Source: Kluyveromyces lactis
Lineage: Eukaryota; Ascomycota; Saccharomycetes; Saccharomycetales; Saccharomycetaceae
Direction: 5' to 3'
NCBI RefSeq assembly: GCF_000002515.2
Contig: NC_006041.1
Span: 1,178,001-1,242,000 of the forward strand
Length of the DNA stretch: 64,000 bases
The notes under the pieces were generated by a model. The model did not search any database. It was not told the DNA's origin and saw only the letters and a program-made list of their open reading frames with translations. Positions 30,328-38,937 of the stretch are shown in pieces (position 1 is the first letter of the stretch; each line of letters opens with the position of its first letter). The translations under genes and the position numbers were made by a program.

Positions 30328-30945
30328 ATGAAGAACGAATACACCAGAAAGAAAGTCTCAGCAAAGGATAGGAAAGCATGTCTGATATGTGGTAACCCTA
30401 CAGTCACAGTTTTGTTCAATGGAAGCGGACCTGATTGGTTTTATACATGCGATATACATCTAGTTGATAACCCGCAGTTTGTACAGCCTCTATACCCAAA
30501 AGAGTATCACGAGTCTCTGGTTAGTCTTAAGCCACTCAAAGAACGCATAGAGGAGCTACAAAGGAAAGAGCGAGGTACCTGGGATCAATGGGTTAATAAG
30601 ATCTTTGACTCTAAAAAGCCATCATCATCTGATGATAAGAAAGAGGACAGGGATGACGCGAGTTCTGACGACAAGAAGAAGACCGATGAAGCAAACTCAC
30701 TTGAAGAATTGCAGCAAACGTACCAAGCGACACTTGATAAGCTAGCTGCATCAAGAGAGACGTGCAATAGATACACTCTACACGACCTAGTATTCCAATC
30801 AAGAGTCGACAGACTACGGAAACTGGCTCAATTAAAGGAAAAGAAACGTGTAGAGCAACAATCATACACCAACACCGACCCCAATCAACTATTACAATCG
30901 TTTTCGTTTCCTGAAGTCCCCAAGAACACCGTTAACAAGTCATGA
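30328..30945 (+). CDS. VFA1: Vps4-associated protein Vfa1
   Basis: 205-residue protein matching Vfa1 (YER128W), an endosomal protein that binds the MIT domain of the ESCRT disassembly ATPase Vps4 and stimulates it. The N-terminus holds a small zinc-binding signature: C18 and C21 in ACLICGNP, then C41 and H44 in YTCDIHL. The middle is charged (KEDRDDASSDDKKKTDE) and the C-terminal half is helical (LEELQQTYQATLDKL, HDLVFQSRVDRLRKLAQL). Order NSA2, LCP5, VFA1 equals YER126-128. The next S. cerevisiae gene, SAK1, is not here; NOP9 follows instead. Confidence 0.87.
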   Translation: MKNEYTRKKVSAKDRKACLICGNPTVTVLFNGSGPDWFYTCDIHLVDNPQFVQPLYPKEYHESLVSLKPLKERIEELQRKERGTWDQWVNKIFDSKKPSSSDDKKEDRDDASSDDKKKTDEANSLEELQQTYQATLDKLAASRETCNRYTLHDLVFQSRVDRLRKLAQLKEKKRVEQQSYTNTDPNQLLQSFSFPEVPKNTVNKS

Positions 30946-31217
30946 GAGGACGGCCTAATATGCCTACCTCTTATGTCTTTTGTGCAATTCTATATCACGT
31001 GATTGATATCACGTCAAAAAGAAATTTCTGATCTTTTCAACTTTTCAATGAAAAGCTTTAAAGAAGCAGGACATAGTTAGATCCCATGCGATGAGCTTCA
31101 AACTAGAACAGAATACTTGCTGGTTTCAGGCGTTTCATCTCTGGTTTTTGCTATTTTAAATAATTTTGAACTTTAATTCGATACGTGCTCTAAAAAAAGG
31201 CTAGGAACTGTAATATC
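30946..31217. promoter_or_regulatory. NOP9 promoter with PAC element and E-box
   Basis: PAC element GCGATGAGCT at 31088-31097, about 120 bases before the NOP9 start. An exact TCACGTGA is at 30995-31002. The PAC element fits NOP9's role in 18S rRNA processing. Confidence 0.65.
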
Positions 31218-33224
31218 ATGGCTAGAGTAAGAGGTAGAAAGCTAATAAAAAAGCTCAAGAAAGATGAGTTCCATCCAGAAGACAATAAAACCCATGATGA
31301 GCCTACGGTTAGCCATGTTAATGAAACTGCTGGGGGTGACAATAGTGATGTGAGTCCTAATACTTTCTTTGGTGTCCTAGATTCTGGCGAATTGGATTAT
31401 TTTAAGAAGGCTGAATCCACGTTGGCTATTGATACATTTGAGAATCCAGATGAGAAGTACCAGTTTATCAACAGTGTCATCGAGGAAAGTAAGGGTAAAG
31501 AGTTGAAACTTGCTACGTCTCAGATTTCTTCTAAGCTAATGGAACGTATTATTATGGAAAGTGATGAAACTCAATTGAAGACTATCTTCAAAGCTTTCAA
31601 TGGGTTTTATTTCAACCTTGCATGTCACAAATATTCCTCCCATGTTTTAGAGACTCTATTAGTCAGAGGTGCAGCACAGGTGGAAAAAGAATTGTTAACA
31701 CCTGATTTTGATTCTGTTGATGAGGGTGAATTCGTTACTACTGAATCATTGTTTTTGTTTTTGACTAACGAGTTGCAACCGAACTTAAGGTTCATGGTGA
31801 GCCATCAATATGCATCACATGTCCTTAGAATTTTAATCTTAGTGCTATCGTCAAAGACTTTACCAAGTACTGTACAGAACAATTCAACATTACGTTCCAA
31901 GAAGTCTAAGATTGCACGTAAGATGATTGACATTAAGGATAACGATAACTATAACAAAATATTCAAGACTCCCGATTCATTCAAAGTTGTTCTTCGTTCT
32001 ATGTTATCTTCAATCTACACTAGTTTCACACATGGTATTCCACAGGGCTCTGGACACTTTTCTGAGATTTCTCTCGCTGACGTTATGAAATTCAGGGAAA
32101 TATGTGTTGATAAGATCGGGTCTCCAGTGATTCAATTGGTAATACAAGTAGAAGGTATCTTCGATAGAGACAGGTCATACTGGCATCTAATATTCAAAGA
32201 TTCTGATGAGAAGGATCCCAAGGAAGAGTCATTTGTGGAGTACTTACTATCAGATGCTGTTGGATCTCATTTCTTGCAGAATGTTATTGCATCAACTAGA
32301 ATCAAGTACGTGGAAAGATTATACAGATTATACATGAAGGATAGAATTCCAAAACTTGCTAAAAGAGATACAACTGCTGCATTTGTGTTGCAATCACTTT
32401 TGAAAGTCTTGAACTCTAAGGAAGTCAAAGAGATTATGGATGAACTGGTCCCAGACTTGAGCGTTTTGTTGAACTCTAACATGGATTTCGGTACTGAAAT
32501 TATAGATGCCAGTATCCGTCATGATAATTATTTGAGGGACGAAATCATTGAACAATTAATGAAGAAATACTATCCTCGTGAGTCATCTGATAAGAACATC
32601 TTAGAATCTTGTCTTCAGTTAAGTTCCTCTACCCTTGGTAACACTAGAGATGACTGGCCAACTGCTGAAGAGAGGAGAAAATCTCTATTCTTAGAGAAGT
32701 TGATTGATTACGATGATTGCTTCCTAAACAGTACCATTGACAGTATGTTGAATCTTCCAGCAGAAAGACTTTTGCAGATGCCATACCATGGTGTGTTTTC
32801 TCACGTTGTTGAACATGTTCTACAGGTTAAAAGAGTTGCCATCATCAAAAGAAAACTCTTACTCAATGTGTTATGCAAAGATATCGTAAACTTATCCTGT
32901 AACGCATATGGTTCCCACATTGTTGATAAACTATGGACATTTACGGCTAAATTGGCTATGTACAAGGAACGTATAGCAACTGCGTTATGTGCAGACTCTG
33001 AAAAGGTCAAGAACAGTGTTTACGGTAGACAAGTGTGGAAGAATTGGTCGCTTGAACTATTTGTAAGAAAGAGATACGACTGGAAAAAAATAGTAAAAGA
33101 ACAAGAGCTCGAAATGTTCCCAGATTCTAAACCTTTACAACCAAAGACCTTCAAGCGTCCTAATAATAACAACAATTCGGATGTTTCACCTTCTTTCAAG
33201 AAGAGCAAGTTCCAGAAAAAATAA
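31218..33224 (+). CDS. NOP9: Nucleolar Pumilio-like protein Nop9
   Basis: 668-residue protein built of degenerate Pumilio-like repeats, matching Nop9 (YJL010C). In yeast it binds pre-rRNA at the end of 18S and delays cleavage by Nob1 during 40S synthesis. Conserved segments: [20 protein letters not shown] near the start, [88 protein letters not shown] and [11 protein letters not shown]- and C-termini are basic. The length is essentially that of the S. cerevisiae protein (666 as I recall). The start ATG 31218 gives the basic N-terminus typical of the family. Confidence 0.95.
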   Translation: MARVRGRKLIKKLKKDEFHPEDNKTHDEPTVSHVNETAGGDNSDVSPNTFFGVLDSGELDYFKKAESTLAIDTFENPDEKYQFINSVIEESKGKELKLATSQISSKLMERIIMESDETQLKTIFKAFNGFYFNLACHKYSSHVLETLLVRGAAQVEKELLTPDFDSVDEGEFVTTESLFLFLTNELQPNLRFMVSHQYASHVLRILILVLSSKTLPSTVQNNSTLRSKKSKIARKMIDIKDNDNYNKIFKTPDSFKVVLRSMLSSIYTSFTHGIPQGSGHFSEISLADVMKFREICVDKIGSPVIQLVIQVEGIFDRDRSYWHLIFKDSDEKDPKEESFVEYLLSDAVGSHFLQNVIASTRIKYVERLYRLYMKDRIPKLAKRDTTAAFVLQSLLKVLNSKEVKEIMDELVPDLSVLLNSNMDFGTEIIDASIRHDNYLRDEIIEQLMKKYYPRESSDKNILESCLQLSSSTLGNTRDDWPTAEERRKSLFLEKLIDYDDCFLNSTIDSMLNLPAERLLQMPYHGVFSHVVEHVLQVKRVAIIKRKLLLNVLCKDIVNLSCNAYGSHIVDKLWTFTAKLAMYKERIATALCADSEKVKNSVYGRQVWKNWSLELFVRKRYDWKKIVKEQELEMFPDSKPLQPKTFKRPNNNNNSDVSPSFKKSKFQKK

Positions 33225-33388
33225 TCATGAAAGCATGTACTTCAACATATCAAAGTAATCAGTTGTAAATTATATATATATACATAGATATAAACAACCA
33301 AGTCACGTACACAGACGATAGTATGTATAGTTATAACTCTACTCCAGTCATTTGTTTTTTTATAACATTATCTTTTCTCAATAAAAGT

Positions 33389-34045
33389 TTACCAAGTGCC
33401 TTTGGTTCTTCTATTATTTAACCCTAAATATCTTGCTACAGTGTCAAAGATAACATCCATTTCTTCTTTAGTGTATTTTTTTAGTTGGTCAGCCGCAGTA
33501 GCATCTGTAAATGTAGGAATTGAAACATCCTCTTCATTACGCAAGCCCTCAGTGATTGCTTCAAGATCAGATTGTGGGAATGGCAATACGCCATAAAATT
33601 CAGCTACCTTACATAAATCCAAATCCTTGATATTGCTGAACTCTTGTACCGTTTCCGGTAAAGGAATTTTAAGATCGATTGGCAAATCGCCGTCAGCGTT
33701 AGGTAATGGACCGATCGCATCTGCTGGGTCTCTTTTATTATTGTTTGCTACTCTTCTTATTGATCTTTCCTCAAGATAATCAAGTTGTCCTTGTAATTCT
33801 TCCACCAATTGTTCCAAATCTCCGTTAGTAGCAAACTCAGATGTATCAATTGACAAGGAAGCTTCCGCAGCAGCAGGCTTGTTGGGCTTCTTTTCTAGAT
33901 CTAAGCTTCTGATATCCGTCTTTTGTTGTGCTATTTGCAACTCAATGACAGATTGGCCAGTCTTCGCCAACATTGTGCTTTGCCTCTTAACGAGACCCTG
34001 AAGCTCTAGAACTTGGTTTCTTAACTTGGAAATTTCGTCACTCAT
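33389..34045 (-). CDS. MRP8: Mrp8 protein
   Basis: 218-residue protein matching Mrp8 (YKL142W). N-terminal helix MSDEISKLRNQVLELQGLVKRQ can form a coiled coil; a second one is LEQLVEELQGQLDYLEERSIRR near residue 85. The C-terminus has a conserved domain (GPLPNADGDLPIDL, LCKVAEFYGVLPF, VIFDTVARYLGLNNRR). It was once listed as a mitochondrial ribosomal protein, but its role is unsettled and I see no targeting peptide. The MRP8, LTV1, RPC25, RPT1, AVT3 run equals YKL142-146, which supports the name. Confidence 0.87.
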   Translation of the reverse strand: MSDEISKLRNQVLELQGLVKRQSTMLAKTGQSVIELQIAQQKTDIRSLDLEKKPNKPAAAEASLSIDTSEFATNGDLEQLVEELQGQLDYLEERSIRRVANNNKRDPADAIGPLPNADGDLPIDLKIPLPETVQEFSNIKDLDLCKVAEFYGVLPFPQSDLEAITEGLRNEEDVSIPTFTDATAADQLKKYTKEEMDVIFDTVARYLGLNNRRTKGTW

Positions 34046-34408
34046 GGTGGTTAATCAATAGTGTGCAATTCGAGATTAGAAATACCTCTATCACAGTAGC
34101 TTTCCTCTTTCCTTGTTAATATTCTCTTTTTGAAGGGTATGGCCATCATTTTGAATTGTTGATAGTTTCATAAATAGTACTAAATTTTAATATCGATATT
34201 GCAACACATCGAGACAAAGAAAAGGCAGGTTAGATGTCACTAGACTAAACAACTACTGGAGTGTTCAAGAAGGTTCCGATTATATTATGTTGGAATTGAA
34301 TCTATAGATCTTTATAATTAAGTGCGAAATAAATGGTGAATTTGACCGATCTATGTATAAAAGTATCATAAGAAAGCAAATTGAGAAGCAGATGAAAAGA
34401 GGAACTGT
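34046..34408. other. Intergenic, MRP8 upstream region
   Basis: Between two minus-strand genes. AT-rich; no gene and no motif I can name. Confidence 0.5.
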
Positions 34409-35860
34409 TTAAAACTTGAGACTGTTAAGTCCATTTGTAATCCCTTTCACGGATTTCTTCTCCTTTTCCCTTTTTCTTCTCATCGATAGCTTACCTTTGC
34501 TGACTTCGTCAGCAGCTTCTTTTAGTCTGGCGATCTCTTCATCCTTCTTAACTAGCTTTCTATTACCACTTCCAAGTTCATAATTATCCAGGAAATCGTC
34601 GAGCATAGATTCGAGATCTGGACGTTCTTTGAGCATATCAAAGCTTTCATGTTTCTCTTCATCTTCAGCTAACTCTTCTTCATAGTTTTCATATCCTCCG
34701 ATGATTTGATCGTATTTATCATCTAACACAGTCATCACTTCTGTACGTGCAAGTGCACTTGAACTCATTGAGAATCCAGAGACGTCAGACATGGCACCTT
34801 TCTTATGACGGGCTTTACGAGCTTTACCACCAGTTTTGCTACTAGTCTTGAAGCTTGGCAATGATCCTAGCACGTCTCCATCTTCAACTTCTTCCTTTAG
34901 CTCTTCTTCATCTTCGCTGTGATTAATTGAACCATTGTCGTCATCACTGAAATCGTTCTCCGAATCCCAGTCGTTTCTCACTTTCTTTTGTTGTAGCTTG
35001 AACCTTCTGACATCTGCAGAAACATCGATACCTTGTAGATCCTGCAATTTTCCGATGTCATCGAACTGTGCCATTTCCTGTTTATAATGTTCTTCTTCGA
35101 AGTTGTCTAGATCTTGCATATCCCATTCATCAAATTCATCTTCAAATTCATCTGCACCATCGGCTTTACCACTACCCAACAACTCGGCGAAAATATCATC
35201 ATCGTCTTCATCTAAACCCTCAGCAGCGTTGTTACTCTTAGGCTTGATTTCGACAGCAACATCCTCATTGATAACGTATGCATCGTCTTCTAATGCCACC
35301 AAGACTTCCCTCAAGGCAGGATTCATATCAGGCTTGAACCCCACAAGTTCTCCCGGAATCTCTTGCATTTGATCCAAATATTCTTGCTTGGCAACACCTC
35401 TCACAAACAACGGCTCAGCAGCCTTGTTCTCCAGATCTTGATAGCTTGGCTCCACAAACAGAGATTCTGGATCCTTCAACTTCTTCTTCTCAATAGGCTT
35501 CTTACTCTTGGCAGGAATGAAAACGGAATGGGATGGGTCTAAGCCAATAGGTTTCAAATGCTGTGTATAATCGTATTTGGAATCGTCAAATGTAATACCA
35601 TATAGAGCTGCTTCACCGACGTGTTCATTAACAGCATTTTTAGAAGCTGATGTGCTTGGTGCAGTTGGTGTAGAGACAAGTTTCGGAATTGGCCCATCTT
35701 CTGAACTCTGTGAGACATCCTTCTTTTTATGACGATTCTGAACAGGAACAAGAACATGTTCACCTGCCTCGGGATCATGATAATTAGGATCATCGTGTGG
35801 TCTATGCACCACAGCAAACTTCGTCGCGTTGTTCTTATTGAATCTTGTTCTACCGGACAT
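34409..35860 (-). CDS. LTV1: 40S assembly and export factor Ltv1
   Basis: 483-residue protein matching Ltv1 (YKL143W), which rides on pre-40S particles with Enp1 and Rps3 and is released after phosphorylation by casein kinase. Conserved N-terminus: TRFNKNNATKFAVVHRPHDDPNY. Then SFQ-poor linker with LKPIGLDPSHSVFIPAK, long acidic tracts (EGLDEDDDDIFAELLG, FEDEFDEWDMQDLDNFEEEH) and the C-terminal ALARTEVMTVLDDKYDQIIGGYE. It ends with a basic helix. The frame opens at a TTG at 35866; the true start is the ATG at 35858-35860. Divergent from RPC25, and PAC elements lie between them. Confidence 0.93.
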   Translation of the reverse strand: MSGRTRFNKNNATKFAVVHRPHDDPNYHDPEAGEHVLVPVQNRHKKKDVSQSSEDGPIPKLVSTPTAPSTSASKNAVNEHVGEAALYGITFDDSKYDYTQHLKPIGLDPSHSVFIPAKSKKPIEKKKLKDPESLFVEPSYQDLENKAAEPLFVRGVAKQEYLDQMQEIPGELVGFKPDMNPALREVLVALEDDAYVINEDVAVEIKPKSNNAAEGLDEDDDDIFAELLGSGKADGADEFEDEFDEWDMQDLDNFEEEHYKQEMAQFDDIGKLQDLQGIDVSADVRRFKLQQKKVRNDWDSENDFSDDDNGSINHSEDEEELKEEVEDGDVLGSLPSFKTSSKTGGKARKARHKKGAMSDVSGFSMSSSALARTEVMTVLDDKYDQIIGGYENYEEELAEDEEKHESFDMLKERPDLESMLDDFLDNYELGSGNRKLVKKDEEIARLKEAADEVSKGKLSMRRKREKEKKSVKGITNGLNSLKF

Positions 35861-36439
35861 TATCAATTTGAGTTATCTGACCTTGATTTCCTGTCCACTG
35901 AAAGGAAGTATCTATAGAACAAACTTCGGTTATTCTGCTCTAATATATTCCAGTTTGGTAATAATACAAAGATAATGCTCAAACCGACTGATATCACGAA
36001 GATATTCAAGTAAAAAGTTACCTCATCGCATCTCATCGCTTGATAGAACAGTATCTTGAATAGAACCGAATTTTTTTTTTTCCATACAGGAAGTGGTGAA
36101 AAGAAACAAAAATCACGTGATTTGAAGGATTAAATAGGATTAATGGTCCGTTCATCAAGCTTGAGCCTACTTTCGAAGGTTTCTGTTGTTTGTTTGCATC
36201 CCGGGCATTATAGCTGTGTTAAATATCGGTAGATGCGGTGGGCTTTGTAATGACTTTTCGTGTTATTCGACTCTCCATGTGCTGCCACATCTTCCAAACT
36301 TTGAAATATTTCAAGCTCATCGCATCTCATCTCTTTTACCGAAATACACATAGAGGAGGACATGGTTGATAAACAACGGTGATTGTTGTTACTGATTCAT
36401 TTGAGACTCTTTGGTACAAAATCAATACTATAGGAAGCT
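35861..36439. promoter_or_regulatory. LTV1/RPC25 divergent promoter with PAC elements
   Basis: Reverse-strand PAC elements: ATCTCATCGC at 36030-36039 and AGCTCATCGC at 36314-36323. A near copy is immediately beside the first (36020-36029). A TCACGTGA box is at 36113-36120 and a 13-base T run near 36070. One PAC lies near each gene, matching co-control of ribosome assembly and RNA polymerase III subunit genes. Confidence 0.72.
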
Positions 36440-37072
36440 ATGTTTATACTGACAAAGGTAGCAGATCTGGTTAGGATACCTCCAGATCAATTCAAAAGAG
36501 ATACAATTTCGACCATTGTACATGAATTGAACACTAAATATGCCAACAAGATCATCCCACATATTGGATTGTGCGTAACTGTTTACGATGTACTAGACGT
36601 TGATGAGGGGCAACTAAAACCTGGTGATGGCGCAGCGTTTATCAATGTTACTTTCCGCGCTTTAGTGTTCAAACCTTTTGTTGGAGAGATCGTAACAGGA
36701 TGGATATCACAGTGTACAACAGAAGGTATCAAGGTTTCACTGCTCGGATTGTTTGAAGATATATTTGTACCACAAAACATGTTATTTGAGGGCTCATATT
36801 TCTCGCCGAAGGAGAATGCATGGATATGGCCGATGGACGATGAGACCAAACTATACTTCGATGTCAACGAAAAGATCAGATTCAGAGTAGAACAGGAAGT
36901 GTTTGTAGACGTGAAACCTAAATCGCCTAAGGAGAAAGAGCTTGAGGATCAGCTTAGGGCAAAGCAAGAGTTGACGGAAGAGGAGAAACGGATCCTCGAA
37001 AAACCACCGGCTTATGCTCTACTAGGAAGTTGCCAAACAGATGGTACTGGATTAGTATCATGGTGGGAATAA
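36440..37072 (+). CDS. RPC25: RNA polymerase III subunit Rpc25
   Basis: 210-residue subunit C25 of RNA polymerase III, the counterpart of Rpb7, which pairs with Rpc17 to form the stalk used in initiation. The N-terminal tip domain (MFILTKVADLVRIPPDQF, YANKIIPHIGLCVTVYDVLDV) is followed by an S1-type OB fold (FKPFVGEIVTGWISQCTTEGIKVSLLGLFEDIFVP) and a C-terminal LGSCQTDGTGLVSWWE, the typical end of Rpb7-like proteins. The length fits yeast Rpc25 (YKL144W or C in the same cluster). It is convergent with RPT1; the 180-base gap has a (TA)n tract. Confidence 0.95.
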   Translation: MFILTKVADLVRIPPDQFKRDTISTIVHELNTKYANKIIPHIGLCVTVYDVLDVDEGQLKPGDGAAFINVTFRALVFKPFVGEIVTGWISQCTTEGIKVSLLGLFEDIFVPQNMLFEGSYFSPKENAWIWPMDDETKLYFDVNEKIRFRVEQEVFVDVKPKSPKEKELEDQLRAKQELTEEEKRILEKPPAYALLGSCQTDGTGLVSWWE

Positions 37073-37211
37073 AAAGTGTATTTCTTAAGTATGTATATAT
37101 GTACATTATATATTTCTTCAATCAAAAGAAGATGCTCCTTGTTCTTAGTATTAAGTCTCTAACGCTGACTTGTTTCCTTGAGTATGATGAGGGTTATAAG
37201 CATTCTGTACT

Positions 37212-37237
<26 letters not shown>
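37212..37237. repeat. (TA)n tract between RPC25 and RPT1
   Basis: About 13 uninterrupted TA units in the short convergent gap. TA-rich DNA is the usual efficiency element for yeast 3' end formation, and a single tract may serve both genes. Similar shorter tracts lie at 13548-13560, 27441-27457 and 63711-63724. Confidence 0.75.
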
Positions 37238-37243
<6 letters not shown>

Positions 37244-37252
37244 CATGTACAA

Positions 37253-38680
37253 TCAGTTATATTGCATGTAACGTGAAGTGGAAGAGAATTTCTTGTAACC
37301 ATTGATAACCTTTTCGACAGCTTTTAAGAAATCTTTTTCCGTAGTGACTTTTCTTCTAGCTCTAATAGCAAACATACCGGCTTCAGTACAAACGGATCTT
37401 AATTCTGCACCAGTAGAGTTTGGACATAATCTTGAAATTAACTCCCATCTGATACCACGCTCAACGCTCATAGATTTTGTATGGATACGGAAAATGTTGG
37501 CTCTACCCTCTAGATCAGGTAATGAAAATTCTACCTTACGATCTATTCTACCGGGCCTTAGCAAAGCCGGATCTAATGTATTTGGTCTGTTAGTTGCAAA
37601 CATGACTTTGATATTACCACGAGGATCGAACCCGTCTAATTGGGTGATTAATTCCAACATCGTTCTTTGCACTTCGTTGTCACCACCGGCACCATCATCG
37701 AAACGGGCTCCACCAATAGCATCCACTTCATCGAAGAAGATGATACATGCTTTCTTAGTACGAGCCATTTCAAACAATTCTCGCACCATACGAGCACCTT
37801 CACCCACATATTTCTGAACCAACTCTGAACCAATGACTCTAATGAACGTTGCATCTGTTCTGTTAGCAACAGCACGAGCGCAAAGAGTCTTACCTGTACC
37901 CGGTGGGCCATATAATAAAATACCCTTTGGAGGATCGATACCAAGGGTAGCAAATCTTTCTGGTGATAAAAGAGGTAGTTCCACCACTTCTCTCAGTTTT
38001 TCTATCTGTTCCTTACAACCACCAACATCTGAATATGTAACGTCTGGTTTTTCTTCCACTGTCATCATAGTAACACTTGGATCAATTCTTGGAGGCAATG
38101 GTAATTCGATTTGGTACTTGGATCTGTCCACACCAACACGCATACCTTCTTCAATATCCGTTGGAGAAACACGCTCTCCTAGTCCGACAACGAACTTCGC
38201 TATTTGCTTCAAGTTGATCACATACTTAGCATCGTCATCGTCTTCATCCTCTGTGCCAGAAGCAGCGGCCGCTGCTGCGGCTGCTGCTGCTGCTGCTGCT
38301 GCAACTCCATTTCCATCAGCATCTCCTCCTAGTGCGTTCCCACTTCTCTGGGGCTTTTCTGCCTTGATAATCTTGGTGCATCTAGCCACCTGTAGTGGTT
38401 GTTCCTCACTTAACCTTTGTCTATCACCAACAATATCCCATAAATGTGATGGTGCTAACCCTGTATCACTCTCTTTCACACCAGCTTTCTCCTTAATCTT
38501 CTTCTCAATTTCCTTCAAGTCATTCTCGATAGATTTAAGCTTCTTAGCGTATGGTGCTGCTCCGTAAGTCTTCAACACTTCAATGTCCCCTTCGGAAAGT
38601 GGCACAACCTTCTTTTCCTCCTTCGATTCCTCGTCTTCAATAGGAGCCTTGTACTTCTCCCAGTCTTCCTTTGGTGGCAT
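37253..38680 (-). CDS. RPT1: 26S proteasome regulatory ATPase Rpt1
   Basis: 475-residue AAA ATPase of the 19S regulatory particle base, matching Rpt1 (YKL145W). N-terminal coiled coil ([18 protein letters not shown]), OB domain ([19 protein letters not shown]), Walker A GPPGTGKT at 258-265, Walker B with DEVD at 317-320, and the SRH arginine fingers in [13 protein letters not shown]. It ends RYMQYN. Residues 127-140 are 14 consecutive alanines, followed by [10 protein letters not shown]; the S. cerevisiae protein has no such alanine run here as far as I recall, which explains the extra length. It is encoded by a GCN repeat at 38261-38302. Confidence 0.97.
   Translation of the reverse strand: MPPKEDWEKYKAPIEDEESKEEKKVVPLSEGDIEVLKTYGAAPYAKKLKSIENDLKEIEKKIKEKAGVKESDTGLAPSHLWDIVGDRQRLSEEQPLQVARCTKIIKAEKPQRSGNALGGDADGNGVAAAAAAAAAAAAAASGTEDEDDDDAKYVINLKQIAKFVVGLGERVSPTDIEEGMRVGVDRSKYQIELPLPPRIDPSVTMMTVEEKPDVTYSDVGGCKEQIEKLREVVELPLLSPERFATLGIDPPKGILLYGPPGTGKTLCARAVANRTDATFIRVIGSELVQKYVGEGARMVRELFEMARTKKACIIFFDEVDAIGGARFDDGAGGDNEVQRTMLELITQLDGFDPRGNIKVMFATNRPNTLDPALLRPGRIDRKVEFSLPDLEGRANIFRIHTKSMSVERGIRWELISRLCPNSTGAELRSVCTEAGMFAIRARRKVTTEKDFLKAVEKVINGYKKFSSTSRYMQYN
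38261..38302 (-). repeat. GCN trinucleotide repeat encoding 14 alanines in RPT1
   Basis: Mostly GCA codons on the coding strand (TGC on the plus strand) with GCC and GCG interruptions near 38265-38280. It sits in the linker between coiled coil and OB domain. Confidence 0.9.
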
Positions 38681-38937
38681 AATGTTTTACTGATGTATTG
38701 CGCTCCTTACTAACTCGATATATAACGAATTGACCTCACTTCTCTCCATTCGCCACCCTTTCCAAACTGATTTTCCATATTATCAGTCTCTTTAAATCTT
38801 TAGTTCGATTTCCATAAGTTAGATTTCCACTGTTAAGAGATAATGTTACCCGGTTTTATTGATATTCGGTAAAGAGTTCCAACTAATGAACGTTATATAC
38901 GTTATACATGAGAGGTCTTTTTGTGTGTATAAGGTTC
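38681..38937. promoter_or_regulatory. RPT1 promoter with PACE-like and Reb1 sites
   Basis: GGTGGCGAA on the minus strand (38749-38757), a variant of the proteasome-associated control element GGTGGCAAA bound by Rpn4, 69 bases upstream of the RPT1 start. A Reb1 site TTACCCGG is at 38846-38853. A TACTAAC at 38708-38714 is on the other strand from RPT1 and is probably chance. Confidence 0.65.

Noticed and set aside
36113-36120. TCACGTGA as a centromere CDEI element
   Set aside because: No AT-rich CDEII of the right length with a TTCCGAA-type CDEIII follows; the same is true of the other copies.
38708-38714. TACTAAC upstream of RPT1
   Set aside because: It is on the plus strand, opposite to RPT1, and no plus-strand exon follows.
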